Part shown: positions 1-10,516 of the stretch, piece by piece | How positions within the stretch are numbered: the stretch's first letter is position 1 | Layout: the number at the start of each line of letters is the position of its first letter | Assembly (NCBI GenBank): GCA_963768415.1 | Contig: CAVYHX010000016.1 | Coordinates: 1-64,000 of the forward strand | Direction of reading: 5' to 3' | Source: CAVYHX01 sp963768415 | GTDB lineage: Bacteria; Pseudomonadota; Gammaproteobacteria; UBA9214 | DNA: 64,000 bases | Translations under genes and position numbers: made by a program | The notes under the pieces: model-generated | What the model saw: the letters and a program-made list of their open reading frames with translations, nothing else | Database searches by the model: none | What the model was told of the DNA's origin: nothing

Positions 1-1432
<1,432 letters not shown>

Positions 1433-1559
1433 AAAGAGAATGCGTCGCAGTCAGCGGCGTGAGTGCCCTCACAAGTTACCTGATCATTAAAAAAGGCTGT
1501 TGGAAATCGGCCGATAGTCTGATGCTCGGCTGAGTGGCCGGACCGGCAAAAAATACACC

Positions 1560-1636
<77 letters not shown>

Positions 1637-1736
1637 TTTTGCGCCGCATTTCCGCTACTCTGCGTTAGGAAATGCTCGTGTGCACAAGCACACTTCGCAA
1701 TTCCTCGCCTTGATTAGCGAAAAATGCGACACAAAA
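1637..1736. repeat. ~100-nt imperfect palindrome between the two spacer tRNAs
   Basis: The segment directly after the tRNA-Ile CCA end folds back on itself. The outer arms (about 1637-1656 and 1715-1736) are near-perfect inverted copies of AGCGGAAATGCGGCGCAAAA. Inside them are AGGAA/TTCCT and a perfect apical stem GTGTGC (1678-1683) / GCACAC (1688-1693) with an ACAA loop. It is either a mobile palindromic element that inserted between the tRNAs or a processing structure. No coding capacity is seen. Confidence 0.7.
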
Positions 1737-1739
1737 TGT

Positions 1740-1889
1740 CACTTCTTACCAAGAGGCGGCAAAGCAGTAATCGCAAAGGCGAGAAAATCGCCTGACGCAG
1801 GATTCTTGCAGGCAAGGCGTGCGAGGTGAGGAAGGCGCATACATCAGTATGCAACGTCTGAAGACATAACGCGTGGAAAATGCAAGTCA
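1740..1889. repeat. hairpin-rich rest of the tRNA-Ile/tRNA-Ala spacer
   Basis: No gene is seen here. The stretch is a chain of short stem-loops: AGGCGA/TCGCCT around 1779-1795, GCCTG...CAGGC around 1790-1813, and GCATAC/GTATGC around 1838-1853. With the preceding palindrome it makes the inter-tRNA gap about 250 nt, much longer than the few dozen nt usual between these two tRNAs. Confidence 0.5.
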
Positions 1890-1965
1890 GGGGCCATAGC
1901 TCAGCTGGGAGAGCACCTGCTTTGCAAGCAGGGGGTCGTCGGTTCGATCCCGACTGGCTCCACCA
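1890..1965 (+). tRNA. tRNA-Ala (TGC anticodon)
   Basis: A 76-nt tRNA with encoded CCA. Acceptor arm GGGGCCA pairs with TGGCTCC and carries the G3-U70 wobble that identifies tRNA-Ala. The anticodon loop is TTTGCAA and the T arm is GGTTCGATCCC. It is the second spacer tRNA of the rrn operon. Confidence 0.98.
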
Positions 1966-2032
1966 ACAGCCTGGTTGTCAGTCACGAGTGACTATTCATA
2001 TGGTTATTCGTGACTGATCATCGTAATCAGTA

Positions 2033-2046
2033 TTGTTCTTTAAAAA
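2033..2046 (+). promoter_or_regulatory. boxA-like antitermination site before 23S
   Basis: TTGTTCTTTAAAAA resembles the rRNA boxA consensus TGCTCTTTAACA and sits about 150 nt before 23S, where the Nus antitermination boxA of gammaproteobacterial spacers is found. An inverted repeat TCAGTCACGA/TCGTGACTGA (about 1978-2017) precedes it, and hairpins at about 2068-2097 and 2101-2126 follow. Confidence 0.6.
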
Positions 2047-2179
2047 CTCGGAAAGTTGTAATAGGCGCGAGACAGGCATCTCTCAATGCTTGTCTCACAG
2101 AAACAGATTTGTGATGAATCTGTTTCAGGGTATGTTGCATTTGTTGAAAACCAGTGTAAAAAACATGTAGTCCGACTTT

Positions 2180-2191
2180 TTCGGGTTATAT

Positions 2192-2198
<7 letters not shown>
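2180..2198 (+). other. 5' strand of the pre-23S processing stem
   Basis: Bases 2180-2198 (ending GTTATATGGTCAAG) are complementary, with minor mismatch, to 5218-5238 at the other end of 23S (starting CTTGACCATATAAC). The two form the long stem that brackets pre-23S and is normally cut by RNase III. The stem was used to place the mature 23S ends. Confidence 0.7.
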
Positions 2199-5225
<3,027 letters not shown>

Positions 5226-5310
5226 TATAACACCGAAGCAGTTGGTGTTACTGGTTACAGCTGGCAACATACCAAGCCATTACAACTTTTCGAATTACCG
5301 AAGTGCGATT

Positions 5311-5352
5311 CAGCTTCTTTTTTTGAAGCTGGATCCCGGGTCAAGCCCGGGA
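5311..5352. repeat. two hairpins in the 23S-5S spacer
   Basis: The first hairpin is CAGCTTC (5311-5317) / GAAGCTG (5325-5331) with a T-rich loop. The second, immediately after, is TCCCGGG (5334-5340) / CCCGGGA (5346-5352) with loop TCAAG. The second looks like a dispersed GGATCCCGGGTCAAGCCCGG palindrome. A processing role is possible. Confidence 0.5.
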
Positions 5353-5384
5353 CGGTCTTTATCGCCGCGCGCTTCAAACCGGTT

Positions 5385-5501
5385 TGCCTGGCGGCATTAG
5401 CAAGTGGGAACCACCCGATCCCATCCCGAACTCGGAAGTGAAACTGCTTAGCGCCGATGATAGTGTGGGGTTTCCCCATGTGAAAGTAGGACACTGCCAG
5501 G
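5385..5501 (+). rRNA. rrf: 5S ribosomal RNA
   Basis: About 117 nt. TGCCTGGCGGC at the 5' end pairs with CTGCCAGGC at the 3' end. The conserved CCCATCCCGAACTCGGAAGTG block lies in the middle (about 5420-5440). It is the last gene of the operon and a strong terminator follows ten bases later. Confidence 0.97.
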
Positions 5502-5511
5502 CTTTTATTCA

Positions 5512-5546
5512 AAACCCCTGCAGCAACAGCTGCAGGGGTTTTTTTA
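5512..5546 (+). terminator. Rho-independent terminator of the rrn operon
   Basis: An AACCCCTGCAG ... CTGCAGGGGTT stem of about 11 bp with a short loop is followed by a run of seven T. It sits just after 5S and ends the operon. Confidence 0.92.
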
Positions 5547-5547
5547 T

Positions 5548-5610
5548 GGGAAAAGGGGTCGGATACATTTATTTTTAACCTTGCTCGATGATGTATCCGA
5601 CCCCTTTTCC
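5548..5610. repeat. REP/MITE-like palindrome with GGGGTCGG arms
   Basis: A perfect inverted repeat of 21-nt arms (5548-5568 and 5590-5610) beginning GGGAAAAGGGGTCGG encloses an AT-rich 21-nt loop. The GGGGTC(A/G)GATAC core is the type seen in palindromes mobilised by REP-associated tyrosine transposases (from memory). No transposase gene is in the window. Related fragments lie near 22360 and 22490. Confidence 0.65.
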
Positions 5611-5621
5611 CTTGGTGGCAG

Positions 5622-6272
5622 TTACTGCTGTAATAATGTCAGGCTGTCATGTGCCAGTTCCCGAACGTTCGCGTCCTCGTCTTCGAGTAGCGGTGTAATG
5701 AATGGGACGGCCTGTTCGCTGCCGCTTAACGCCAGGTAATGGCATGCATCGCCGCGGATATGCGGATCAGGATGTCGGGTGAGCTGGCCCAGGCGGGCAA
5801 CCCGGGCCGTTAACACATCGCTCCCCTCGAGATGCTCCATAACGGCGCTGATACCGATACGGGTATTGAGTGGCGTGTCGGTAGCCTCAAACAGTAACAG
5901 CAGGGCATCAAGTGCAGCCGGGTCCGCGCGGATCATGACGAGAACCTTGTTGATCTTCCCGCTGCCCAGTAGTTCGCCGAAATAGGCCGCCATCCCCGCT
6001 GCCTGCCCCGCCTTTTCGGCCCACTCGCGCAGTTCCTGTCCGGATCGCAGGCCCTCCAGTTCAAATGGTCCAATGCGTACCCAGGGTACGGTGCGTACAC
6101 CCAGTTCCCGGGCGATCTCCGGTTGCTCCTCGATATTTACAGTCTCTACCTGACCGATAGCACCCTCCGCTTCCAGCACTTTCAACTCGCGCAGCACTGT
6201 CGGGCAGTACGGGCAGTGAGTCCCAGTCAGCAACAGGGCATCGGGTGGATTGGATTGGCTGTTCGCAGTCAT
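5622..6272 (-). CDS. thioredoxin-fold protein with C-terminal HEAT-type repeats
   Basis: A 216-residue cytosolic protein with no signal peptide. Residues 12-85 form a thioredoxin/glutaredoxin-like fold with redox motif CPYC (C20, C23) and the cis-Pro segment TVPW. Residues ~130-216 have the helical repeat pattern of HEAT units (RGDACHYLALSG; DEDANVRELAHDSL). The pairing suggests a thiol-disulfide protein that docks on a partner, but substrate and partner are unknown. It faces the rRNA operon convergently, with the palindrome and terminator between them. Confidence 0.75.
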   Translation of the reverse strand: MTANSQSNPPDALLLTGTHCPYCPTVLRELKVLEAEGAIGQVETVNIEEQPEIARELGVRTVPWVRIGPFELEGLRSGQELREWAEKAGQAAGMAAYFGELLGSGKINKVLVMIRADPAALDALLLLFEATDTPLNTRIGISAVMEHLEGSDVLTARVARLGQLTRHPDPHIRGDACHYLALSGSEQAVPFITPLLEDEDANVRELAHDSLTLLQQ

Positions 6273-6397
6273 GATGACGGATTACTCCAATTGATCTGAG
6301 GTTCCTTAACCTGTTATTTCGACTGTGCCTCCATGTCGACTCCTGGAATTGCTGTCGGCCATGGGGTCTCCCGCGGGTCAGGATACTGCGCTAGAAT

Positions 6398-6469
6398 GGT
6401 GAAAGACAGGGTGAACCGCAGTCTTTCACCAGGGTGGCCTGTTCACGCCGGCTGTGCAGCGTGAACAGG
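6398..6469. promoter_or_regulatory. two consecutive perfect inverted repeats
   Basis: GGTGAAAGAC (6398-6407) / GTCTTTCACC (6421-6430) and CCTGTTCACG (6438-6447) / CGTGAACAGG (6460-6469). Each has perfect 10-bp arms with loops of 13 and 12 nt, separated by 7 nt. They lie 30 nt before the GTG at 6501 and in the divergent region with the thioredoxin-like gene. They could be paired operators or leader hairpins. No T-tract follows either, so they are not typical terminators. Confidence 0.5.
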
Positions 6470-6500
6470 TTGAACGGGATATCAGTCAGGCGCGGGTTGA

Positions 6501-6947
6501 GTGAGAATAGACACCGAGGTATTTTTCCGTCCTGAAGAGATCGAACGCGAGGCCAGCAGCATCAGGGCCGATCTGTTCAATCGTTGCCGGCGGGCACTGG
6601 CCTGCAGCGTGACCGATTGCACCTTCGTCCCGGTGCGCAGCATGCAGCTGCTCGCCGTCATCACCCGGGACGAGGTCGTGTTCGTGGACAGCCTGAACTA
6701 CGCCGTGCGTGACGGGCGAGGAGGACGCCTGATCATGCTGGCGTGGGATCTGTCCAAATGCGGGCAGCGCGACTCCCTCGCCGCCCCGATACCGTTGGAG
6801 ATCATTTATTTTCATGAAAACATACGCGACCTGCACACCCGCCTGATGAGCGAATTCCCACCGGCGCTGGACACCTTCGAGAAGCACGCACGTACCGAGC
6901 CGGGGCAGCAGGGCCAGGCCGAGATCGTGCCGTTCCGCCATAGCTGA
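6501..6947 (+). CDS. uncharacterised protein upstream of csoS1D
   Basis: 148 residues from a GTG start (first residues MRIDTEVFFRPEEIE). No family recognised. It is soluble with no signal or membrane segment, and has an alpha/beta look with two cysteines in ALACSVTDCTF. Codon use and composition match the neighbouring carboxysome genes. It is in the same orientation as csoS1D but separated by ~240 bp holding the 7003 dyad, so it is probably its own unit. The start is uncertain because no strong ribosome-binding site precedes it. Confidence 0.6.
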   Translation: MRIDTEVFFRPEEIEREASSIRADLFNRCRRALACSVTDCTFVPVRSMQLLAVITRDEVVFVDSLNYAVRDGRGGRLIMLAWDLSKCGQRDSLAAPIPLEIIYFHENIRDLHTRLMSEFPPALDTFEKHARTEPGQQGQAEIVPFRHS

Positions 6948-7002
6948 GCATCCCTCGTGCGGCATCCGCCGTCATGATCCGGTCGGCCCCCACACTACCG
7001 GC

Positions 7003-7022
7003 ACATATAGATAATTATCTAT
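7003..7022. promoter_or_regulatory. 20-bp dyad operator candidate before csoS1D
   Basis: ACATATAGATAATTATCTAT contains the perfect 14-bp palindrome TAGATAATTATCTA. It lies ~165 bp upstream of the csoS1D start. The same 20 bp, with one difference, occurs at 8495-8514 before cbbL and was not noticed elsewhere in the window. A regulator shared by both transcripts is the simplest reading, and CbbR, encoded at 17.7 kb, is the obvious candidate. It does not fit the T-N11-A rule neatly. Confidence 0.6.
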
Positions 7023-7185
7023 CTATTGATATGGTTTTATTTATTTGAATCGAAGTATCCATTTGCCTAAGCTTACCGCGGCGAAACCTGTCCCGAGCCC
7101 GCTATCGACGGGATCTCGCAGTACCCGCCTGAAATGGTGAACGGTGCATGATCGATAACGCATACAATCAAGGCCAAATGATACT

Positions 7186-7809
7186 GTGGATACCAAGGTT
7201 AAACTCAGGACCTACGTCTACATCGACTCGCTGCAGCCCCAGCTGGCCGAGTACATGGCCTCGGTATCGCAGGGATTTCCGCCGGTTCCCGGTGATGCGT
7301 GCCTGTGGATGGAGGTCGAGCCGGGCATGGCAATCCACATGTTCACCGACATCGCGCTTAAGGCGACCCGGGTCAGCCTTACTCAACAGGTGGTTGAGCG
7401 TGCCTTCGGTTCCATGGTCGTCAATCACCGCGACCAGAGCGACGTGCGCGAGGCGGGGCGAATCCTGCTGTCCAACCTGGGCGCCGAGGTGTCGGACCGG
7501 CAGGAGTGCAAGATCGCCTGGCAGGAGATTATCCGCGGCATGACGGCCGATCACTGCGTGCTGATCAACCGCCAGCACCGTGGCGGGTCGATGATCCTGC
7601 CGGGCCAGAGCATGTTCATACTCGAGACCGATCCGGCGGGTTACATCATTTATGCGGCCAACCAGGCTGAAAAGGCCGCCAACATTACCGTGGTCGATGT
7701 CCGTGCCGTCGGTGCGTACGGCCGCCTGACGCTCTCCGGTCGCGAGGCCGACGTGGAAGAGGCGGCGGCCGCGGCGATCGATGCTGTCAAGAATCCCTGC
7801 GGTACCTGA
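7186..7809 (+). CDS. csoS1D: CsoS1D, tandem-BMC carboxysome shell protein
   Basis: 207 residues from GTG (7186). It is a tandem bacterial-microcompartment protein that forms stacked pseudohexameric trimers with a large, gated pore in the alpha-carboxysome shell. Diagnostic stretches, very like cyanobacterial and proteobacterial CsoS1D, are LRTYVYIDSLQPQLAEYM (residues ~7-24), TDHCVLINRQ-like ADHCVLINRQHRGGSMILPG (~119-138) and AVGAYGRLTLSGREADVEEA (~181-200). It lacks the long N-terminal extension of the Prochlorococcus protein. It lies three bases before the Nudix gene, ahead of cbbL, instead of at the 3' end of the cso operon. Confidence 0.9.
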   Translation: MDTKVKLRTYVYIDSLQPQLAEYMASVSQGFPPVPGDACLWMEVEPGMAIHMFTDIALKATRVSLTQQVVERAFGSMVVNHRDQSDVREAGRILLSNLGAEVSDRQECKIAWQEIIRGMTADHCVLINRQHRGGSMILPGQSMFILETDPAGYIIYAANQAEKAANITVVDVRAVGAYGRLTLSGREADVEEAAAAAIDAVKNPCGT

Positions 7810-7811
7810 CC

Positions 7812-8433
7812 ATGCATCGACAGGAACTGCTGAGACTACTCAACCGGCATGACACGCGTTTCATGGATGAGGCCAGCTTCGTGGCGCGTGCACGCGCCTT
7901 CGTGGAGGCCAACACCGATGTGTTCGATCGCGAACACCTGCCCGCGCATGTTACCGGCTCGGCCTGGGTGGTGAGTCAGGATTTCAGCCAGGCGCTGATC
8001 ATGCATCACGTCAAGCAGGACCAGTGGTTCCAGCCCGGCGGACATGCCGACGGCGATGCCGATATTCTGCGGGTGGCGCTGCGCGAGACCGCCGAAGAAA
8101 CCGGCCTCGACCCGGACCAGGTGCAAGTTGCTGTCCGACGAGGTTTTCGATGTCGATATACACACCATACCGGCCAGCGAGCACGATACCTGGCACGAGC
8201 ATATCGATTTGCGGTTTCTCGTCCAGATCGACAACCGGCTGCCGGTGCCCGGTAACGACGAGTCGCACGAGGTGCTGTGGGTCGATTTGCGCGACGTTTC
8301 GGCCTACAACAACAATCGCTCGACCTGGCGGATGGTTGAGAAGACCCGCCGGTTGCGCAGCGCCCTCATGCACGGCGAGCCGGTCGACAGCAAGAACTTC
8401 TGGGCGGCACGGCGTGCCGAGGGTGTCATGTGA
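7812..8433 (+). CDS. Nudix hydrolase (one-base frameshift), between csoS1D and cbbL
   Basis: Starts at ATG 7812, two bases after the csoS1D stop. The first ~105 codons read in one frame to about 8124, and the rest reads in the +1 frame (KLLSDEVFDVD...) to 8433. Removing one base near 8124 gives an unbroken ~206-residue protein. The Nudix box is near residue 75-100 (GGHADGD, then RETAEETGL); the first Glu of the classical Gx5E part is not present. Nudix enzymes hydrolyse nucleoside-diphosphate-X compounds; the substrate here is unknown. It sits where Prochlorococcus carries a HAM1-type NTP pyrophosphatase next to csoS1D. Confidence 0.8.
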
Positions 8434-8494
8434 CGGAAAAATGTCGCATGGCCTTTCATGACCCGGCCGGGTACGTAACCGGCGGGGAAATTTA

Positions 8495-8514
8495 ACATAT
8501 AGATATTTATCTAT
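8495..8514. promoter_or_regulatory. 20-bp dyad operator candidate before cbbL
   Basis: ACATATAGATATTTATCTAT differs at one position from the site at 7003-7022. Its arms TAGATA/TATCTA are perfect. It lies ~110 bp before the cbbL start in a strongly AT-rich stretch (8490-8550) that probably holds the Rubisco promoter. Confidence 0.6.
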
Positions 8515-8624
8515 GATTTATTAATAAAATATTGATTGGAACTAATCAGATGATTTGACGATGATCTGTCCAGATCACAAATTTCAGTCAATTCACCAGA
8601 CAGTCAACGAAACAGGAGACGATA

Positions 8625-10040
8625 ATGGCAGATACATCCTATAAAGCGGGTGTGAAAGAATACCGCGAAAAGTACTGGACCCCGGACTATGTGCCGCTCG
8701 ACACCGACCTGCTGGCCTGTTTCAAGGTCACCGGTCAGCCTGAAGTGCCGCGCGAAGAGGTTGCCGCCGCGGTCGCCGCCGAGAGTTCCACGGGTACCTG
8801 GTCCACGGTGTGGTCCGAGCTGCTGACCGACCTTGAGTACTACAAGGGCCGCGCCTATCGCATCGAGGATGTGCCGGGCGACCGCGAGTCTTTCTATGCG
8901 TTCGTGGCTTACCCGATCGACCTGTTCGAAGAGGGTTCCGTCGTCAACGTGCTGACCTCGCTGGTCGGTAACGTATTCGGCTTCAAGGCGCTGAAGCACC
9001 TGCGTCTCGAGGACATCCGTTTCCCGATCGCCTACATCAAGACCTGTGGTGGACCGCCTGCCGGCATCCAGGTCGAGCGCGACCGCCTGAACAAGTATGG
9101 CCGTCCGATGCTGGGTGCAACCATCAAGCCCAAGCTGGGCCTGTCTGCCAAGAACTACGGCCGTGCCGTCTACGAATGTCTGCGCGGCGGCCTGGACATG
9201 ACCAAGGACGACGAGAACGTTAACTCGCAGCCGTTCATGCGCTGGCGTGACCGTTTCGAGTTCGTCGGCGAGGCCCTGCAGAAGGCCGAGCAGGAAACCG
9301 GTGAGCGCAAGGGTCACTACCTGAACGTAACCGCTGCCACGCCGGAAGAGATGTACAAGCGCGCCGAGTTCGCCAAGGAAGTGGGTTCACCCATCATGAT
9401 GCACGACTTCCTGACCGGTGGTTTCACCGCCAATACCGGCCTGGCCAACTGGTGTCGCGAAAACGGCATGCTGCTGCACATCCACCGCGCCATGCACGCC
9501 GTGATCGACCGCCACCCGAAACACGGTATTCACTTCCGCGTGCTGGCCAAGTGCCTGCGTCTGTCCGGTGGTGACCACCTGCATACCGGAACCGTGGTCG
9601 GCAAGCTCGAAGGCGACCGTCAGTCGACCCTGGGCTTCGTGGACCAGCTGCGTGAATCCTTCGTACCGGAAGATCGTGCACGTGGTGTGTTCTTCGACCA
9701 GGACTGGGGCTCCCTGCCGGGCGTGTTCGCGGTCGCTTCCGGTGGTATCCACGTCTGGCACATGCCGGCACTGGTCACCATCTTCGGTGATGACTCCATG
9801 CTGCAGTTCGGTGGCGGTACCCAGGGTCATCCGTGGGGCAATGCTGCCGGCGCCGCCGCCAACCGCGTCGCGCTGGAAGCCAGCGTCAAGGCCCGCAATG
9901 AAGGGCGCGAGATCGAGAAGGAGTCGCGCGACATCCTTACCGAGGCGGCGCGTACCAGCCCCGAGCTGGCCATCGCCATGGAGACCTGGAAGGAAATCAA
10001 GTTCGAGTTCGAGACCGTTGACAAGCTGGATGTGGGCTGA
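8625..10040 (+). CDS. cbbL: Ribulose-1,5-bisphosphate carboxylase large subunit, form IA
   Basis: 471 residues, the usual length. It carboxylates RuBP to two 3-phosphoglycerate in the carboxysome lumen. The carbamylated lysine and Mg ligands are in GGLDMTKDDEN (K194, D196, E197). Catalytic lysine motif TIKPKLG is at ~166-172, and loop 6 region GKLEGDR at ~326-332. Sequence style (N-terminal YKAGVKEYREKYWTPDY, C-terminal VDKLDVG) is that of carboxysomal form IA. An AGGAG ribosome-binding site lies 7 nt before ATG 8625. No frameshift occurs in 1.4 kb, unlike the following shell genes. Confidence 0.98.
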   Translation: MADTSYKAGVKEYREKYWTPDYVPLDTDLLACFKVTGQPEVPREEVAAAVAAESSTGTWSTVWSELLTDLEYYKGRAYRIEDVPGDRESFYAFVAYPIDLFEEGSVVNVLTSLVGNVFGFKALKHLRLEDIRFPIAYIKTCGGPPAGIQVERDRLNKYGRPMLGATIKPKLGLSAKNYGRAVYECLRGGLDMTKDDENVNSQPFMRWRDRFEFVGEALQKAEQETGERKGHYLNVTAATPEEMYKRAEFAKEVGSPIMMHDFLTGGFTANTGLANWCRENGMLLHIHRAMHAVIDRHPKHGIHFRVLAKCLRLSGGDHLHTGTVVGKLEGDRQSTLGFVDQLRESFVPEDRARGVFFDQDWGSLPGVFAVASGGIHVWHMPALVTIFGDDSMLQFGGGTQGHPWGNAAGAAANRVALEASVKARNEGREIEKESRDILTEAARTSPELAIAMETWKEIKFEFETVDKLDVG

Positions 10041-10098
10041 TCACCCATCCTGCTGTCAAACCATTTCGATCTGAAAAAACATTCAAGAGGATAGAACC

Positions 10099-10443
10099 AT
10101 GTCAACTGCGACAGATATCGGAAATTTCGAAACTACCAGCACGCTGGAGACCTTCGGTTTCCTGCCCAAGATGGATCAGAACGAGATTCAGGCGCAGATC
10201 GCCTATATTCTCGGCAACGGCTGGTCGCCGGCCATCGAGCACGAGCACCCCAGCCGTGCATTTGATCACTACTGGACCATGTGGAAGCTGCCGTTCTTCG
10301 GCGAGCAAAACGTCAATACCGTGCTTACCGAGCTCGAGGCCTGTCACCGTGCCTTCCCGGATCATCACGTCCGCCTGACCGGCTACGACAACTACACCCA
10401 GAGCCAGGGTGCTGCCTTTGTCGTATTCGAGGGCCGCGGCTGA
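10099..10443 (+). CDS. cbbS: Rubisco small subunit, form IA
   Basis: 114 residues. It caps the L8 core of the L8S8 holoenzyme. Typical features are ETFGFLPKMDQNEIQAQIAYIL (residues ~18-39), the YWTMWKLP segment and FPDHHVRLTGYDN. AGAGGA precedes ATG 10099 at proper spacing. It is 58 bp after cbbL and co-transcribed with it. A strong hairpin follows the stop. Confidence 0.97.
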   Translation: MSTATDIGNFETTSTLETFGFLPKMDQNEIQAQIAYILGNGWSPAIEHEHPSRAFDHYWTMWKLPFFGEQNVNTVLTELEACHRAFPDHHVRLTGYDNYTQSQGAAFVVFEGRG

Positions 10444-10453
10444 GGCATCGGTT

Positions 10454-10482
10454 CCGGCACTCGGTAACAAGCCGGGTGCCGG
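10454..10482 (+). promoter_or_regulatory. stem-loop between cbbS and csoS2
   Basis: CCGGCACTCGG (10454-10464) and CCGGGTGCCGG (10472-10482) form an 11-bp stem with one G-T wobble and a 7-nt loop. No T-tract follows. A processing or 3'-end-protecting hairpin is likely, letting Rubisco mRNA exceed that of the shell genes (inference). Confidence 0.6.
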
Positions 10483-10516
10483 TGACAGGATAAACGTTGA
10501 TTCAACGGGGTTAACA

